A DNA stretch of 16,724 nucleotides, taken from NCBI GenBank assembly GCA_036565605.1, contig DATCXV010000020.1:1-16724 (forward strand), read 5' to 3'. Below the pieces are notes generated by a model. The model was not told the DNA's origin. It was given only the letters and a program-made list of their open reading frames with translations, and did not search any database. Every line of letters begins with the position of its first letter. The stretch's first letter is position 1. The stretch comes from UBA6065 sp036565605 (GTDB taxonomy: Bacteria; Patescibacteriota; Minisyncoccia; Phycocordibacterales; UBA6065). The translations under genes were made by a program, and so were the position numbers. Shown here one piece after another: positions 7,132-14,281 of the stretch.

Positions 7132-7168
7132 AAAAAGCCGCCCACCCATCAATTGACGGACAAGCGGC
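7132..7168 (-). terminator. Probable terminator after the 189-residue gene
   Basis: On the minus strand GCCGC (7164-7168) pairs with GCGGC (7137-7141) and is followed by TTTTTC (7131-7136). The stem is short and the loop long, and it overlaps the stop codon at 7149-7151. It separates this gene from ileS. Confidence 0.45.
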
Positions 7169-7718
7169 ACGGATAACGCATAAGCACAAGGTCCTTGGGA
7201 CCATATGTTTCATCGATTTTCGACTGAATCCTATCCAACACCCTTGCCGAGTGATATACGATGTATGGAACTGAGTCTCCAGAAACATCGAAGTCATCGA
7301 CTCCCAACGCAATAATCCGGCAGTGATAACGTTGAAGTTTTTTGTTAACAATTGCCCGATTCTCGATCTGAAATGCCAGAAGCTCGCGCAAGGTTGCCTG
7401 ATATGAAGAACCCAACGGGAGCATGCGTATCATTTCCTTGTACGAGATCTGCGCAATAACGAGCAAAGGAAACAGAAAGTATTGATCAAACTCGTCGTAA
7501 CCCCGGTCTCGTGGACCGAAGTTTCGCCGAGTCCATCGGTCCAAATGCCCTGCCCGGTCAACGTTTCCAGTCGCCTTCAAAAGCATTGGGAAATCATCAA
7601 CTTTTCTGTTGCTAGCGCGAAAGATTATATCTTGAATCGCCTCTTTCTTTCGAAAGGCTTCGGAAAGCGCTATGTCAAAACCATTAAGTGTATTACTAGA
7701 TTTCAATGTCGTCGTCAT
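7149..7718 (-). CDS. Protein of unknown function, 189 residues
   Basis: I do not recognise this protein. It is soluble-looking, with no signal or transmembrane segment beyond a short hydrophobic run (FLFPLLVIAQI, about 97-107). It mixes helical N-terminal sequence (LSEAFRKKEAIQDIIFRA) with a C-terminal part rich in strands (CRIIALGVDDFDV, VPYIVYHSARVL) and ends LMRYPCRLSVN. The reading frame extends upstream to a GTG at 7772, but that extension lies in the preceding terminator. I therefore start at ATG 7718 (MTTTLKSS), which follows AAAGAAAG and promoter-like sequence. It has its own terminator on either side and so is probably a single-gene unit. Lower confidence that the exact start is right; good confidence that it is a gene, because the frame is long and bounded by transcription signals. 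Confidence 0.7.
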   Translation of the reverse strand: MTTTLKSSNTLNGFDIALSEAFRKKEAIQDIIFRASNRKVDDFPMLLKATGNVDRAGHLDRWTRRNFGPRDRGYDEFDQYFLFPLLVIAQISYKEMIRMLPLGSSYQATLRELLAFQIENRAIVNKKLQRYHCRIIALGVDDFDVSGDSVPYIVYHSARVLDRIQSKIDETYGPKDLVLMRYPCRLSVN

Positions 7719-7727
7719 GATTCTTTC

Positions 7728-7759
7728 TTTATATTTGCTTTCAGCCGGCAAAAAGTCAA
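7728..7759 (-). promoter_or_regulatory. Possible promoter of the 189-residue gene
   Basis: The minus strand has TTGACT (7754-7759), then 17 nt, then AAATAT (7731-7736); a better -10, TATAAA (7728-7733), overlaps it with a 20-nt spacer. It lies directly downstream of the previous gene's terminator and ends 9 nt before the ATG at 7718, giving at most a very short leader. Confidence 0.35.
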
Positions 7760-7760
7760 T

Positions 7761-7789
7761 GAAAAAGCCCACGAATTATTTCCGTGGGC
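7761..7789 (-). terminator. Intrinsic terminator after the 115-residue gene
   Basis: On the minus strand GCCCACG (7783-7789) pairs with CGTGGGC (7767-7773), and TTTTTC follows (7761-7766). The position is right after the stop at 7796. Confidence 0.8.
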
Positions 7790-7795
7790 CCGAAA

Positions 7796-8143
7796 TCACT
7801 CAAAAAAATGAATCTCGCGATTTTCTAACAAGCGGCCGCGCACGACAAGACCCTTGAGTGCGCACTCTCCGTGGAAACATCCGACAAGCATGCGCCTGCC
7901 CTGTTCTTTTCTCACGATAACTCCCGGTCGTAACTCGTCAACTTCTTTCTCGACCGGCATGAGACATATCACATCGCGTGGCATAATGAAATTGCCGCAA
8001 TTGCCACAGATAACCGCGTTGCGATCTGTGAATTCCTGGGGTGATTCTGGCATCCTTTTCCAACGGCGACAGACAAGAACATTCTCCTTCCCTGCGTACA
8101 AAACACGATACTTTTTCTCAAAAAACCATTTAAATGCTTTCAT
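7796..8143 (-). CDS. Small protein of unknown function with a possible zinc-binding Cys cluster, 115 residues
   Basis: I do not recognise the family. The start at 8143 (MKAFKWFFEKKYRV) is fixed by a strong Shine-Dalgarno sequence, GGTGGAGGT, 7-8 nt upstream; an upstream in-frame start at 8176 would put that site inside the gene. Cysteines occur as C46-GN-C49 and C89-FHGE-C94, with one more at C60. The first pair is in CGNCG, typical of a zinc-ribbon knuckle; the second is spaced unusually wide. Predicted strands follow (PGVIVRKE, RRMLVGCF, KGLVVRGRLL), which fits a small beta-rich zinc-ribbon-like fold, but this is inference. It lies 58 nt downstream of argS in the same direction and is followed by a terminator, so it may be the last gene of the dut-argS transcript. 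Confidence 0.75.
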   Translation of the reverse strand: MKAFKWFFEKKYRVLYAGKENVLVCRRWKRMPESPQEFTDRNAVICGNCGNFIMPRDVICLMPVEKEVDELRPGVIVRKEQGRRMLVGCFHGECALKGLVVRGRLLENREIHFFE

Positions 8144-8201
8144 GTGGAATACCTCCACCTGAAACCCTACGCGCAAAGAAAGATGAAGTCAAACGAGAAG
8201 A

Positions 8202-9920
8202 TTACATCTTCTCTGGTACCTTCATACCCAAAAGATCGAGACCATTTACGAGGACCGTGCGAATAGCAGCTGTAAGCGCAACGCGATACGGTGATTCCGG
8301 ATCGGTTTTCGAAACAATCGTCGTATTCGCGTACCACGCATTGAATGCTGATGAAAGCTCGACAAGATAGGTTGCAATATGATGCGGCGCCTTTTCGTGG
8401 GCTGAACGCGAGACTACTTCTGGAAAGCGCGAAATCATGCGTTCCAAAACACCCACTTCCTTCATTCCCTCGATCTTCCCTTTCACTTTTTCTTTCTTTG
8501 CCTTCTCTAATATGGATTGTGCACGCACAGCAGAATACAGCAGGTAGGGACCAGAATCACCTTCGAACGAAATAGATTTTTCGAAGTCATAGATGATATC
8601 TGATGCGGTCGCCTGCCTTAAAATCGAGTACTTGATAGCCGCAACCGCGATTGTCGTCGCCGTCTGTGCCTTCTGTTTTTCATCCATCTCGCGGCCAGAA
8701 AGCTTCTCCATGACTAATTCTTCAACATCATGAATGAGCGACTCACCGGTAATAGCATTACCCTTTCTTGACGACATTTTGCCCGAGGCAAGTCGGAGCA
8801 TTCCATGCGAGACATGCTTAGTCGCACGAGCCATTTCCGGCACGATCTGTTCAAGCGCCTTCAAGACCACACGGAAATAATCATTCTGCTCGTTTGCAGT
8901 GATGATAATAGATTCGTCCGGACGAACTTTCTTCCATTTTTTGGTGTTAAGACCAAGTTCCTTGGCTTCGTACGTTGGAATACCCTGCGAGTTAATGAAA
9001 ACGCGAGTATGAAGCTTGGGATCAAACTTTTCACCATGAAATACGATCGCCCCATCGGATTTCTCGAAGACGCCTTTTTTCAGATATTCCTCAACCAAGG
9101 CAACACCATCGTGGGCCATCTCACTTTCGAAGACATAGTAGTCGAACTTGGTTCCCAGCTTTTCATAGAGCGTCTCGAAATATTTCAGGCACCACTTGCG
9201 CCCCAATTTGTAGAGCTTGTTCAGTTTGCGATCCTTTTTTTCGAACATCACCTTATTCAAAGCATCAATATCGGCCTTTGCCTGCGGATCGTCTTCATAT
9301 GCCTTGGTGCCCTTCACATAGCAGACACCCAGAAAGGCCACACGTTCTGACAACGGCGCGCTTTTTGCGGGCATCGATTCCATATCTTTTTGCCACGACC
9401 ACAATGTCTTCGCAATATGAAGACCCATGTCGCTTGGATAACACATGCGGCGCAGTTTTGCTCCCTGACTTGCCATAAGGCGCGAGATCGACTCCCCGAT
9501 CGCGTTCGACATCAGGTGACCAATATGAAACTCTTTGAAAATATTTGGATCGGTGTATTCGACCAATACTTTTCTGCCACGCCATTCGTTCGACATGCCA
9601 AAAAGCTTGCCGCGCTTCAAAGCCAATTCCAGCGAATTCGAAAAATATACAGGCGAGAGATAAAAATTGACGAAGCCCGGACCAGCAACCTCGATGCGGT
9701 CAACATGTTTAATCTTTGCAGCCCTCAGTGTCTCAGCAAGCCTTTCTCCCAATTCTCGCGGATTAGTCTTTGCCAATTTCGCTGATGCAAGCGCCACGTT
9801 GGTCGCAAAATCACCATTCTTAGGATCTGCCGGATGCTCCAACACTATTTCCACGGTCGAAAGGCCGAGCGATCGGAGCGCCACTTCTATTGCAGCCTTT
9901 ATCTGGGTTTCGATATCCAT
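8202..9920 (-). CDS. argS: Arginyl-tRNA synthetase
   Basis: Class I synthetase charging tRNA-Arg. The N-terminal tRNA D-loop-recognition (Add1) domain spans about 1-100 with GDFATNVAL (36-44) and GPGFVNFYL (80-88). The catalytic part has VEYTDPNIFKEFHIGHL with HIGH at 132-135, DMGLHIAK (164-171), YEAKELGL (317-324), ITANEQNDYF (340-349) and the KMSSR signature at 381-385. The C-terminal anticodon-binding (DALR) domain includes SGPYLLYSAVRAQSIL (456-471) and the terminal ALTAAIRTVLVNGLDLLGMK. At 572 residues it is full length and no key motif is missing. Its ATG is 6 nt after the dut stop, so the two are translated from one message. The preceding GGAAAA is a weak ribosome-binding site. Confidence 0.97.
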   Translation of the reverse strand: MDIETQIKAAIEVALRSLGLSTVEIVLEHPADPKNGDFATNVALASAKLAKTNPRELGERLAETLRAAKIKHVDRIEVAGPGFVNFYLSPVYFSNSLELALKRGKLFGMSNEWRGRKVLVEYTDPNIFKEFHIGHLMSNAIGESISRLMASQGAKLRRMCYPSDMGLHIAKTLWSWQKDMESMPAKSAPLSERVAFLGVCYVKGTKAYEDDPQAKADIDALNKVMFEKKDRKLNKLYKLGRKWCLKYFETLYEKLGTKFDYYVFESEMAHDGVALVEEYLKKGVFEKSDGAIVFHGEKFDPKLHTRVFINSQGIPTYEAKELGLNTKKWKKVRPDESIIITANEQNDYFRVVLKALEQIVPEMARATKHVSHGMLRLASGKMSSRKGNAITGESLIHDVEELVMEKLSGREMDEKQKAQTATTIAVAAIKYSILRQATASDIIYDFEKSISFEGDSGPYLLYSAVRAQSILEKAKKEKVKGKIEGMKEVGVLERMISRFPEVVSRSAHEKAPHHIATYLVELSSAFNAWYANTTIVSKTDPESPYRVALTAAIRTVLVNGLDLLGMKVPEKM

Positions 9921-9926
9921 ATACTT

Positions 9927-10361
9927 TTATTTTCCGGTCGAGCCAAATCCACGTTCGCCGCGCGCCGACGTCGACAGCTCTCCATCCCTTACTTCTTTGA
10001 ACTTCACTTCTTCATACGAATGAATGATCATTTGCGCGACCTTGTGACCCGGTTCAAACGTGTACGTTTCTTTGCCCAGATTCATCACGCCAACCCTCAC
10101 TTCGCCGCGATAGCCGGAATCAACGACGTTGCCGTACGTAATGATGCCATGCTTGAACGAAAGACCGGACTTTTCATAAATGATGCCGACGCAGCCTTCC
10201 GGGATCTCCATTTTATAACCTGTGTTGATCGAGGCGCGCTCCATGGGCGCCAAAACGACTTTTTCGCCGACAAACAGATCGAAACCTGCGTCGCCTTCAA
10301 GGGCGTATTTAGGAACCGGCACATTTTCACGAGTTCGAACGATTTTGAGAGTCTTTCTCAT
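9927..10361 (-). CDS. dut: dUTP diphosphatase (trimeric dUTPase)
   Basis: Hydrolyses dUTP to dUMP and pyrophosphate, keeping uracil out of DNA and feeding dUMP to ThyX. All five dUTPase motifs are present in 144 residues: motif 1 PKYALEGDAGFDL (17-29), motif 2 EKSGLSFKHG (63-72), motif 3 GNVVDSGYRGE (77-87) with catalytic D81, motif 4 KVAQMIIH (107-114), and the C-terminal glycine-rich motif 5 RGERGFGSTG (134-143) that closes over the substrate. Motif 2 has Lys where Arg is usual in the R-S-G triplet. The gene is followed 6 nt later by argS. It has its own -10 element after the tmk terminator, so dut-argS appears to be a separate transcript from glyA-tmk. Confidence 0.96.
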   Translation of the reverse strand: MRKTLKIVRTRENVPVPKYALEGDAGFDLFVGEKVVLAPMERASINTGYKMEIPEGCVGIIYEKSGLSFKHGIITYGNVVDSGYRGEVRVGVMNLGKETYTFEPGHKVAQMIIHSYEEVKFKEVRDGELSTSARGERGFGSTGK

Positions 10362-10367
10362 ACCCCA

Positions 10368-10376
10368 AATATACCA
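10368..10376 (-). promoter_or_regulatory. Extended -10 element 6 nt before the dut ATG
   Basis: The minus strand reads TGG-TATATT, then TGGGGT, then ATG. TATATT matches TATAAT at five of six positions and has the TGn extension; a T-rich run from the tmk terminator lies upstream but there is no clear -35. It predicts a leaderless dut-argS transcript. Confidence 0.55.
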
Positions 10377-10385
10377 AACGCAAAG

Positions 10386-10409
10386 AAAAAAGCCCGCCTG
10401 CGCGGGCTT
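10386..10409 (-). terminator. Intrinsic terminator after tmk
   Basis: An 8-bp stem, GCGGGCTT (10402-10409) with AAGCCCGC (10390-10397) on the plus strand and loop CTGC, is followed on the minus strand by a T-run (10386-10391). The stem begins in the tmk stop codon. Confidence 0.9.
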
Positions 10410-11059
10410 TATGCCGAGAAATGTTTGTCGAGCACGACTTCGATGTCCGACCAGACTTTTTCGACGGATTGTTGGGCATCAATGACAGCCACTTTGTCAG
10501 GATAGCGCTTGGCAAACTCCTGGTACCCTTCGCGCACGCGGGCATGGAATTCAGGACCGCGTGAATCGAAATGGTTCATCTCACCTTTTGCTTCATAGCG
10601 CTTTTTTACACGTGCCATACCCACTTCCGGACTCACATCCAGAATAATGTAGAGCGTCGGCAGGCAGTCAGTAGGACCCATAGCCTTACGACTCGACTCG
10701 AAATGATCAAGCAGATTCTTTCCTTCCATACCATAAAGCTGATACGCGAAAGAGCTGCCATCAAAACGATCCGTGAAAACTGGCTGATTTTTTGTCTGGG
10801 CCGGCATAACAAACGTACGGATATTGTGCGAGCGACCAGTGAAAAACAGGCCCATGCATTCGTACGGCGTCAGATCAGCAGAATAAGGCGAGGAGAGAAG
10901 CAGTCGCCGCATCTCTTTTTCAGCAAATTCGGTGCCGCCCGGCTCTCTGAAAAATACTCCGTTCGGAAACTTCGCTTTGATACGTTCGAACTGAGTGGTC
11001 TTTCCAGAGCCTTCACAGCCCTCGAGAACAACGAATCGAAATTTTTGTGACTGCATCAT
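10409..11059 (-). CDS. tmk: Thymidylate kinase
   Basis: Phosphorylates dTMP to dTDP with ATP, the step after ThyX. Residues in order: P-loop GCEGSGKT (14-21), the FREPGGTEFAE block (37-47) with the REPGGT motif that contacts dTMP, the DRF motif (97-99) with the SSFAYQ helix (102-107), and the lid region VKKRYEAKGE (151-160). At 216 residues it is normal length. Two adjacent ATG codons (11059, 11056) are equally possible starts. It is 33 nt downstream of glyA in the same direction and may be co-transcribed with it; an AATATT hexamer 6 nt before the ATG at 11059 is a weak alternative promoter. The gene ends in a strong terminator. Confidence 0.95.
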   Translation of the reverse strand: MMQSQKFRFVVLEGCEGSGKTTQFERIKAKFPNGVFFREPGGTEFAEKEMRRLLLSSPYSADLTPYECMGLFFTGRSHNIRTFVMPAQTKNQPVFTDRFDGSSFAYQLYGMEGKNLLDHFESSRKAMGPTDCLPTLYIILDVSPEVGMARVKKRYEAKGEMNHFDSRGPEFHARVREGYQEFAKRYPDKVAVIDAQQSVEKVWSDIEVVLDKHFSA

Positions 11060-11092
11060 AAGATCAATATTTCGAATGTGAATGTATCACAA

Positions 11093-12301
11093 TTATTTAC
11101 CACGCAACACCTTATCGATCTTTTTCGCCAGTACGATCATGTCCCTTTCTTTCCTGCCGCGTGTCGTTTCAGCAGCGGTGCCCAGGCGGATACCGGACGG
11201 ATCGACCGGCGGGCGCTCGTCAAACGGAATAGCGTTTTTATTTACAATAATGCCGGCCTTTTCCAATTTGTCTGACGCTTCTTTGCCGCCCAAATTAATT
11301 CCACTGCCCTGCGAGGTGACGTCGACCAGGATCAGATGTGAATCGGTGCCGCCGGAAATGATGCGCCAGCCAAGTCTTGAAAGCTCTGCGGCTAATGTCT
11401 GCGCGTTCTTAATAATCTGCTTGGCATATTTTTTGAAGGCAGGAGACGCAGCCTCTTTCAGAGCCACCGCGATCGCTGCCGTCTGGTTTTCGTGCGGACC
11501 ACCTTGGAGTCCCGGGAAAACAGCACGGTCGATCAGGTCGGAAAAGCGCACTTCTTTTCCTTGGGCGTTCGTTTTTGTTTTGTCTGTGCGCGAGAAGATC
11601 AATGCACCACGCGGGCCGCGCAGCGTTTTGTGCGTGGTCGTGGTAACAACATCGGCATATTCAAACGGAGACGGATAGGCGCCACCCGCGACCAGTCCCG
11701 CAATGTGAGACATATCTACCATCAATATCGCTCCGCAGGCGTCCGCGATCTCGCGGAACTTCTTCCAATCGATCTTGCACGGATACGCTGTGAATCCGGC
11801 AATGATCATCTTCGGCTTTTCGCGCAAGGCGATCTCTTTCAAGTTCGTGTAATCCAATACTTCTGTGTCCTTTGAGACTCCGTACGGTACCTGAGTCCAG
11901 AATTTGCCCGTGGCCGACACCTTATGGCCATGCGTCAGATGGCCACCCTGATCAAGTGACATGCCCATGACTTTGTCCCCTTTTTCCAAGAGACCGACAT
12001 ACACCGATAGGTTCGCCGGCGATCCGGACAATGCTTGGGTGTTCACATGCCATTTCTCGGACGAAAGGCCGAATAATTTCAACGCACGTTCTGCCGCCAA
12101 ATCTTCCACCTTGTCGATAATCGTATTGCCGCCATAATATCGCTTGCCCGAATAGCCTTCGGCGTATTTGTTGGTCAGTTCCGAACCCAAGGCGTCCAAC
12201 ACATCCTGCGAGACATAGTTTTCCGAGGCGATCAGGTTTACGACCTTCTTTTGGCGGGCGCGCTCGGCTTTGATCAGTTTCTCGACAGCTTTATCTTTCA
12301 T
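11093..12301 (-). CDS. glyA: Serine hydroxymethyltransferase
   Basis: PLP enzyme converting serine and tetrahydrofolate to glycine and 5,10-methylene-tetrahydrofolate, the one-carbon donor of thymidylate synthesis. Hallmarks: NLIASENYVS (22-31), NKYAEGYSGKRYYGG (44-58), the cofactor region LSGSPANLSVY (91-101), MVDMSHIAGLVAGG (194-207), the Schiff-base lysine K225 in TTTTHKTLRGPRG (220-232), FPGLQGGPH (262-270) and SGIRLGTAAETTRG (369-382). At 402 residues it is full length (usual 410-430). HVNTQALSGSPAN stands where many bacterial enzymes have NVQPHSGSQAN. The gene is divergent from thyX across a 75-bp gap that must hold both promoters. The pairing of the folate enzyme with thyX and tmk fits a thymidylate supply role. 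Confidence 0.97.
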   Translation of the reverse strand: MKDKAVEKLIKAERARQKKVVNLIASENYVSQDVLDALGSELTNKYAEGYSGKRYYGGNTIIDKVEDLAAERALKLFGLSSEKWHVNTQALSGSPANLSVYVGLLEKGDKVMGMSLDQGGHLTHGHKVSATGKFWTQVPYGVSKDTEVLDYTNLKEIALREKPKMIIAGFTAYPCKIDWKKFREIADACGAILMVDMSHIAGLVAGGAYPSPFEYADVVTTTTHKTLRGPRGALIFSRTDKTKTNAQGKEVRFSDLIDRAVFPGLQGGPHENQTAAIAVALKEAASPAFKKYAKQIIKNAQTLAAELSRLGWRIISGGTDSHLILVDVTSQGSGINLGGKEASDKLEKAGIIVNKNAIPFDERPPVDPSGIRLGTAAETTRGRKERDMIVLAKKIDKVLRGK

Positions 12302-12330
12302 GGCGGTGGGAAAAGTAATTAATCAGATGA

Positions 12331-12339
12331 AGTGTAGCA
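12331..12339 (-). promoter_or_regulatory. Possible extended -10 promoter for glyA
   Basis: The minus strand reads TGC-TACACT, the same TGCTAC core as upstream of the recO-like gene. It is 29 nt from the glyA ATG, so glyA would have a short leader rather than a leaderless message. No -35 box is evident. Confidence 0.4.
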
Positions 12340-12364
12340 GAGTGTGGGAAAGAAAAAAGCAGGC

Positions 12365-12370
12365 TACAAT
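12365..12370 (+). promoter_or_regulatory. -10 element 6 nt before the thyX ATG
   Basis: TACAAT, then ATAGTC, then ATG at 12377. It is one base from consensus, with no TGn extension and no clear -35. It predicts a leaderless thyX transcript and argues against the upstream GTG at 12344 as a start. Confidence 0.5.
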
Positions 12371-12376
12371 ATAGTC

Positions 12377-13675
12377 ATGAGAGAAATCATCATCGTCGAC
12401 GATCTATCCCCCGAGCCAGGCGCTATGGTACAAGCTTTGTATTCCCGCGATCCGCGATCCGTTAAACAGCACTTGATTCAGGTACGCGAGAAGGGTGCCG
12501 AAAAATTCATGTCTTCGTATTACGTCGGTTATGGCCACAAATCGATCGGAGACTGCGGTACTACATCGATTTTTGTCGAGAATGTTTCCATGCTGGTCGC
12601 CAAAGCTGTGCAGGACTGGCCTTTGTATAACGGGCAAGAAGCGTCAACGCGATATCTCGACATGGCAGCACAAGAAGTGATGGATCCCATCGGCACGCCC
12701 GCATCCAAAGAGATCCAAGACGAATGGATGAAGTTCTATCGACGCGCTCTGGAAGCATTAGTACCGGTTTTGAAAGAGCGCTTCCCCATCGAGCCGGGCC
12801 AAAAAGAAACAGTATACGAAAAAGCGATCAAAGCCCGCGCCTTTGACATCGCCCGCGGATTTCTGCCGGCCGGCGTCACAACGTACGCCGCCTGGCATAC
12901 CAACCTGCGCCAAGCTTACGACCATCTGAAGGAAATGCGCCACCATCCCTTGAACGAAGTGCGCGAAGTCGCAGCCATGATCCTGGACGAGCTGAAGAAA
13001 AAATATTCCTCAAGCTTCTCGCATAAGGAGTACCCCACGGAAGAAGCATATCTCGACGAAAGCATAAAAGAGTTTGCATACTGGGACGATGCCGAAGCAG
13101 TGAAAAACTTCAGCTATGATGCAAGCCTTTTGGATGTGAAAGGTCTCGAAAAACACGCCAAACTGCTTGCTTCTCGTCCGGCCAAAGCAGAACTGCACCA
13201 GAGAATGCGCCAGTACGGACTGATCACCTTCCGCTTTCCTTTGGATTTTGGCTCGTACCGCGATCTGCAGCGCCACCGCTCGTGCATTCAGGAAATGCCC
13301 CTGTTGTCGACGCGTCATGGTTTTTACAGCTGGTATCTTGAACAGCTTCCAAATGGTCTGCGCAGCGAGGCAGAGGCTCTGATCGCCGCGCAGGCAAAGC
13401 GCATCGCAGGATTGCCTTGCAGCGACGAAATGCGCCAATACTATGTTGCCATGGGATTTACCGTAGCCGTGCAGATCTCGTGCCCTCTTCCTGCCGCTGT
13501 ATACACGGCGGAACTGCGTTCATCCGACACCGTCCATCCCACCCTGCGCATCCAGGCCCAGCGCATGGGCGACGCTATCAAGGAAGCTATACCTGGCATC
13601 GCCATGCACCACGACATATCGCCCGGAACGTGGAACATCAAGCGTGGAAATCACGATATTGTCCGAAAAGAATAG
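12377..13675 (+). CDS. thyX: Tandem (two-copy) FAD-dependent thymidylate synthase ThyX
   Basis: Makes dTMP from dUMP using methylene-tetrahydrofolate and reduced flavin. The 432-residue protein is about twice the usual ThyX length (about 220-250) and contains two ThyX-like units. The first (about 1-210) has GHKSIGDCGTTSIFVENVS (53-71), QEASTRY (87-93) and the C-terminal pattern ARGFLPAGVTTYAAWHTNLR (159-178) plus RHHPLNEVREVA (188-199). In it the RHR of the signature is replaced by DWP (80-82), with the normal 7-residue spacing to S90. The second (about 255-432) keeps RHR (299-301) in QRHRSCIQEMPLLSTRHG but has nine residues before S311; its C-terminal pattern is CPLPAAVYTAEL (369-380) and HPTLRIQAQ (387-395). 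I chose ATG 12377 over a GTG at 12344 because MREIIIVDD begins the domain and a -10 lies 6 nt upstream. It has its own terminator. Family membership is firm, catalytic competence likely but unproved. Confidence 0.88.
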   Translation: MREIIIVDDLSPEPGAMVQALYSRDPRSVKQHLIQVREKGAEKFMSSYYVGYGHKSIGDCGTTSIFVENVSMLVAKAVQDWPLYNGQEASTRYLDMAAQEVMDPIGTPASKEIQDEWMKFYRRALEALVPVLKERFPIEPGQKETVYEKAIKARAFDIARGFLPAGVTTYAAWHTNLRQAYDHLKEMRHHPLNEVREVAAMILDELKKKYSSSFSHKEYPTEEAYLDESIKEFAYWDDAEAVKNFSYDASLLDVKGLEKHAKLLASRPAKAELHQRMRQYGLITFRFPLDFGSYRDLQRHRSCIQEMPLLSTRHGFYSWYLEQLPNGLRSEAEALIAAQAKRIAGLPCSDEMRQYYVAMGFTVAVQISCPLPAAVYTAELRSSDTVHPTLRIQAQRMGDAIKEAIPGIAMHHDISPGTWNIKRGNHDIVRKE

Positions 13676-13681
13676 ACAACA

Positions 13682-13705
13682 AACCGCGCCGCGTGGCGCG
13701 GTTTT
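13682..13705 (+). terminator. Intrinsic terminator after thyX
   Basis: A 9-bp stem AACCGCGCC (13682-13690) / GGCGCGGTT (13695-13703) with loop GCGT is followed by a short T-run that ends at 13705. It separates thyX from the next plus-strand gene. Confidence 0.85.
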
Positions 13706-13724
13706 ATATTGCATGCGCCGACAG

Positions 13725-13733
13725 TGATATAGT
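13725..13733 (+). promoter_or_regulatory. Extended -10 promoter for the 159-residue gene
   Basis: TGA-TATAGT, five of six matches to TATAAT with the TGn extension, directly after the thyX terminator. The message would start near 13740 with a leader of about 25 nt before ATG 13766, unlike the leaderless layout elsewhere. Confidence 0.45.
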
Positions 13734-13765
13734 TGTACCCGGAAGAAAGTTTCCCTGCTCTCCCT

Positions 13766-14245
13766 ATGAAAAAGACCGTATACCCGATGATCTCGCTCAC
13801 CCATATCAAGGATGAGGAGACTCGAAATAAGATCCGCGGATTGATCCGCTTTCTCGAGTCGATGCCCGACATCGAACTTCTTCGCTGGGCGTTTGATCTG
13901 GATACATGGATGCCGAAACCCGTTGAAAATGTTTTTCGGTATGACAACGCATTCACCGTCGGCGCCGACCTGGGCATCGCCATCTATCTGACTGGCGATG
14001 GCTCAGACGGGCGTGGCGACGAGGTGGGTTCACGAGTCCGTTCCGGCCGGCCAATGATCGCGTTTCGTGCTGAAGGCGTTCGTCCCAACAAATATGTGGA
14101 CGACATGCTGAAGCATTTCGAATATCCGCCAGTTCAATCCTTTACGACGTTTGTTGATTTGGAAAGCCAGATCCGCAAAGCGCTCAAGGAGGTTTCGAAC
14201 AGCGAACAGCTCGTTCTTTTCGAACAGTCGGTTGCTGCCGCCTAA
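13766..14245 (+). CDS. Possible nucleoside deoxyribosyltransferase-like (Rossmann-type) protein, function unknown
   Basis: The 159-residue protein is not firmly recognised. Its centre reads as a strand AFTVGADLGIAIYLTGDGSD (62-81) followed by GRGDEVGSRVRSGRPMIAF (82-100). A strand ending in an Asp/Gly-rich turn, then an acidic residue (E86) at the start of a helix, then G-R-P and a strand is the pattern of the nucleoside 2-deoxyribosyltransferase / SLOG / TIR group of Rossmann-like folds, where that Glu is often catalytic. The N-terminus is helical (TRNKIRGLIRFLESM) and the C-terminus ends in helix (LESQIRKALKEVSNSEQLV). The neighbours thyX and dCMP deaminase favour a nucleotide role, but this is inference. 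I start at ATG 13766; the frame extends to a TTG at 13733 that overlaps the -10 element. Its own promoter and terminator suggest a single-gene unit. Confidence 0.7.
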   Translation: MKKTVYPMISLTHIKDEETRNKIRGLIRFLESMPDIELLRWAFDLDTWMPKPVENVFRYDNAFTVGADLGIAIYLTGDGSDGRGDEVGSRVRSGRPMIAFRAEGVRPNKYVDDMLKHFEYPPVQSFTTFVDLESQIRKALKEVSNSEQLVLFEQSVAAA

Positions 14246-14250
14246 GAGCA

Positions 14251-14281
14251 AAGCCGCTCCCCCACGGAGCGGCTTTTTTTT
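14251..14281 (+). terminator. Intrinsic terminator between convergent genes
   Basis: A 10-bp stem AAGCCGCTCC (14251-14260) / GGAGCGGCTT (14266-14275) with loop CCCAC is followed by T8 (14274-14281). The T-run overlaps the end of the convergent dCMP deaminase stop codon; the A-rich side is too short to be strong in the other direction. Confidence 0.93.

Noticed and set aside
7719..7772. Longer start (GTG at 7772) for the 189-residue gene
   Set aside because: The extra 18 codons lie in the preceding gene's terminator stem and T-run and have no Shine-Dalgarno site.
9834..10505. A 223-codon plus-strand open frame over argS, dut and tmk
   Set aside because: Spans three real genes on the opposite strand and the tmk terminator; composition unlike a real protein.
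12344..12376. GTG at 12344 as the thyX start
   Set aside because: The extension runs through the promoter-like TACAAT and adds residues (MGKKKAGYNIV) with no family similarity.
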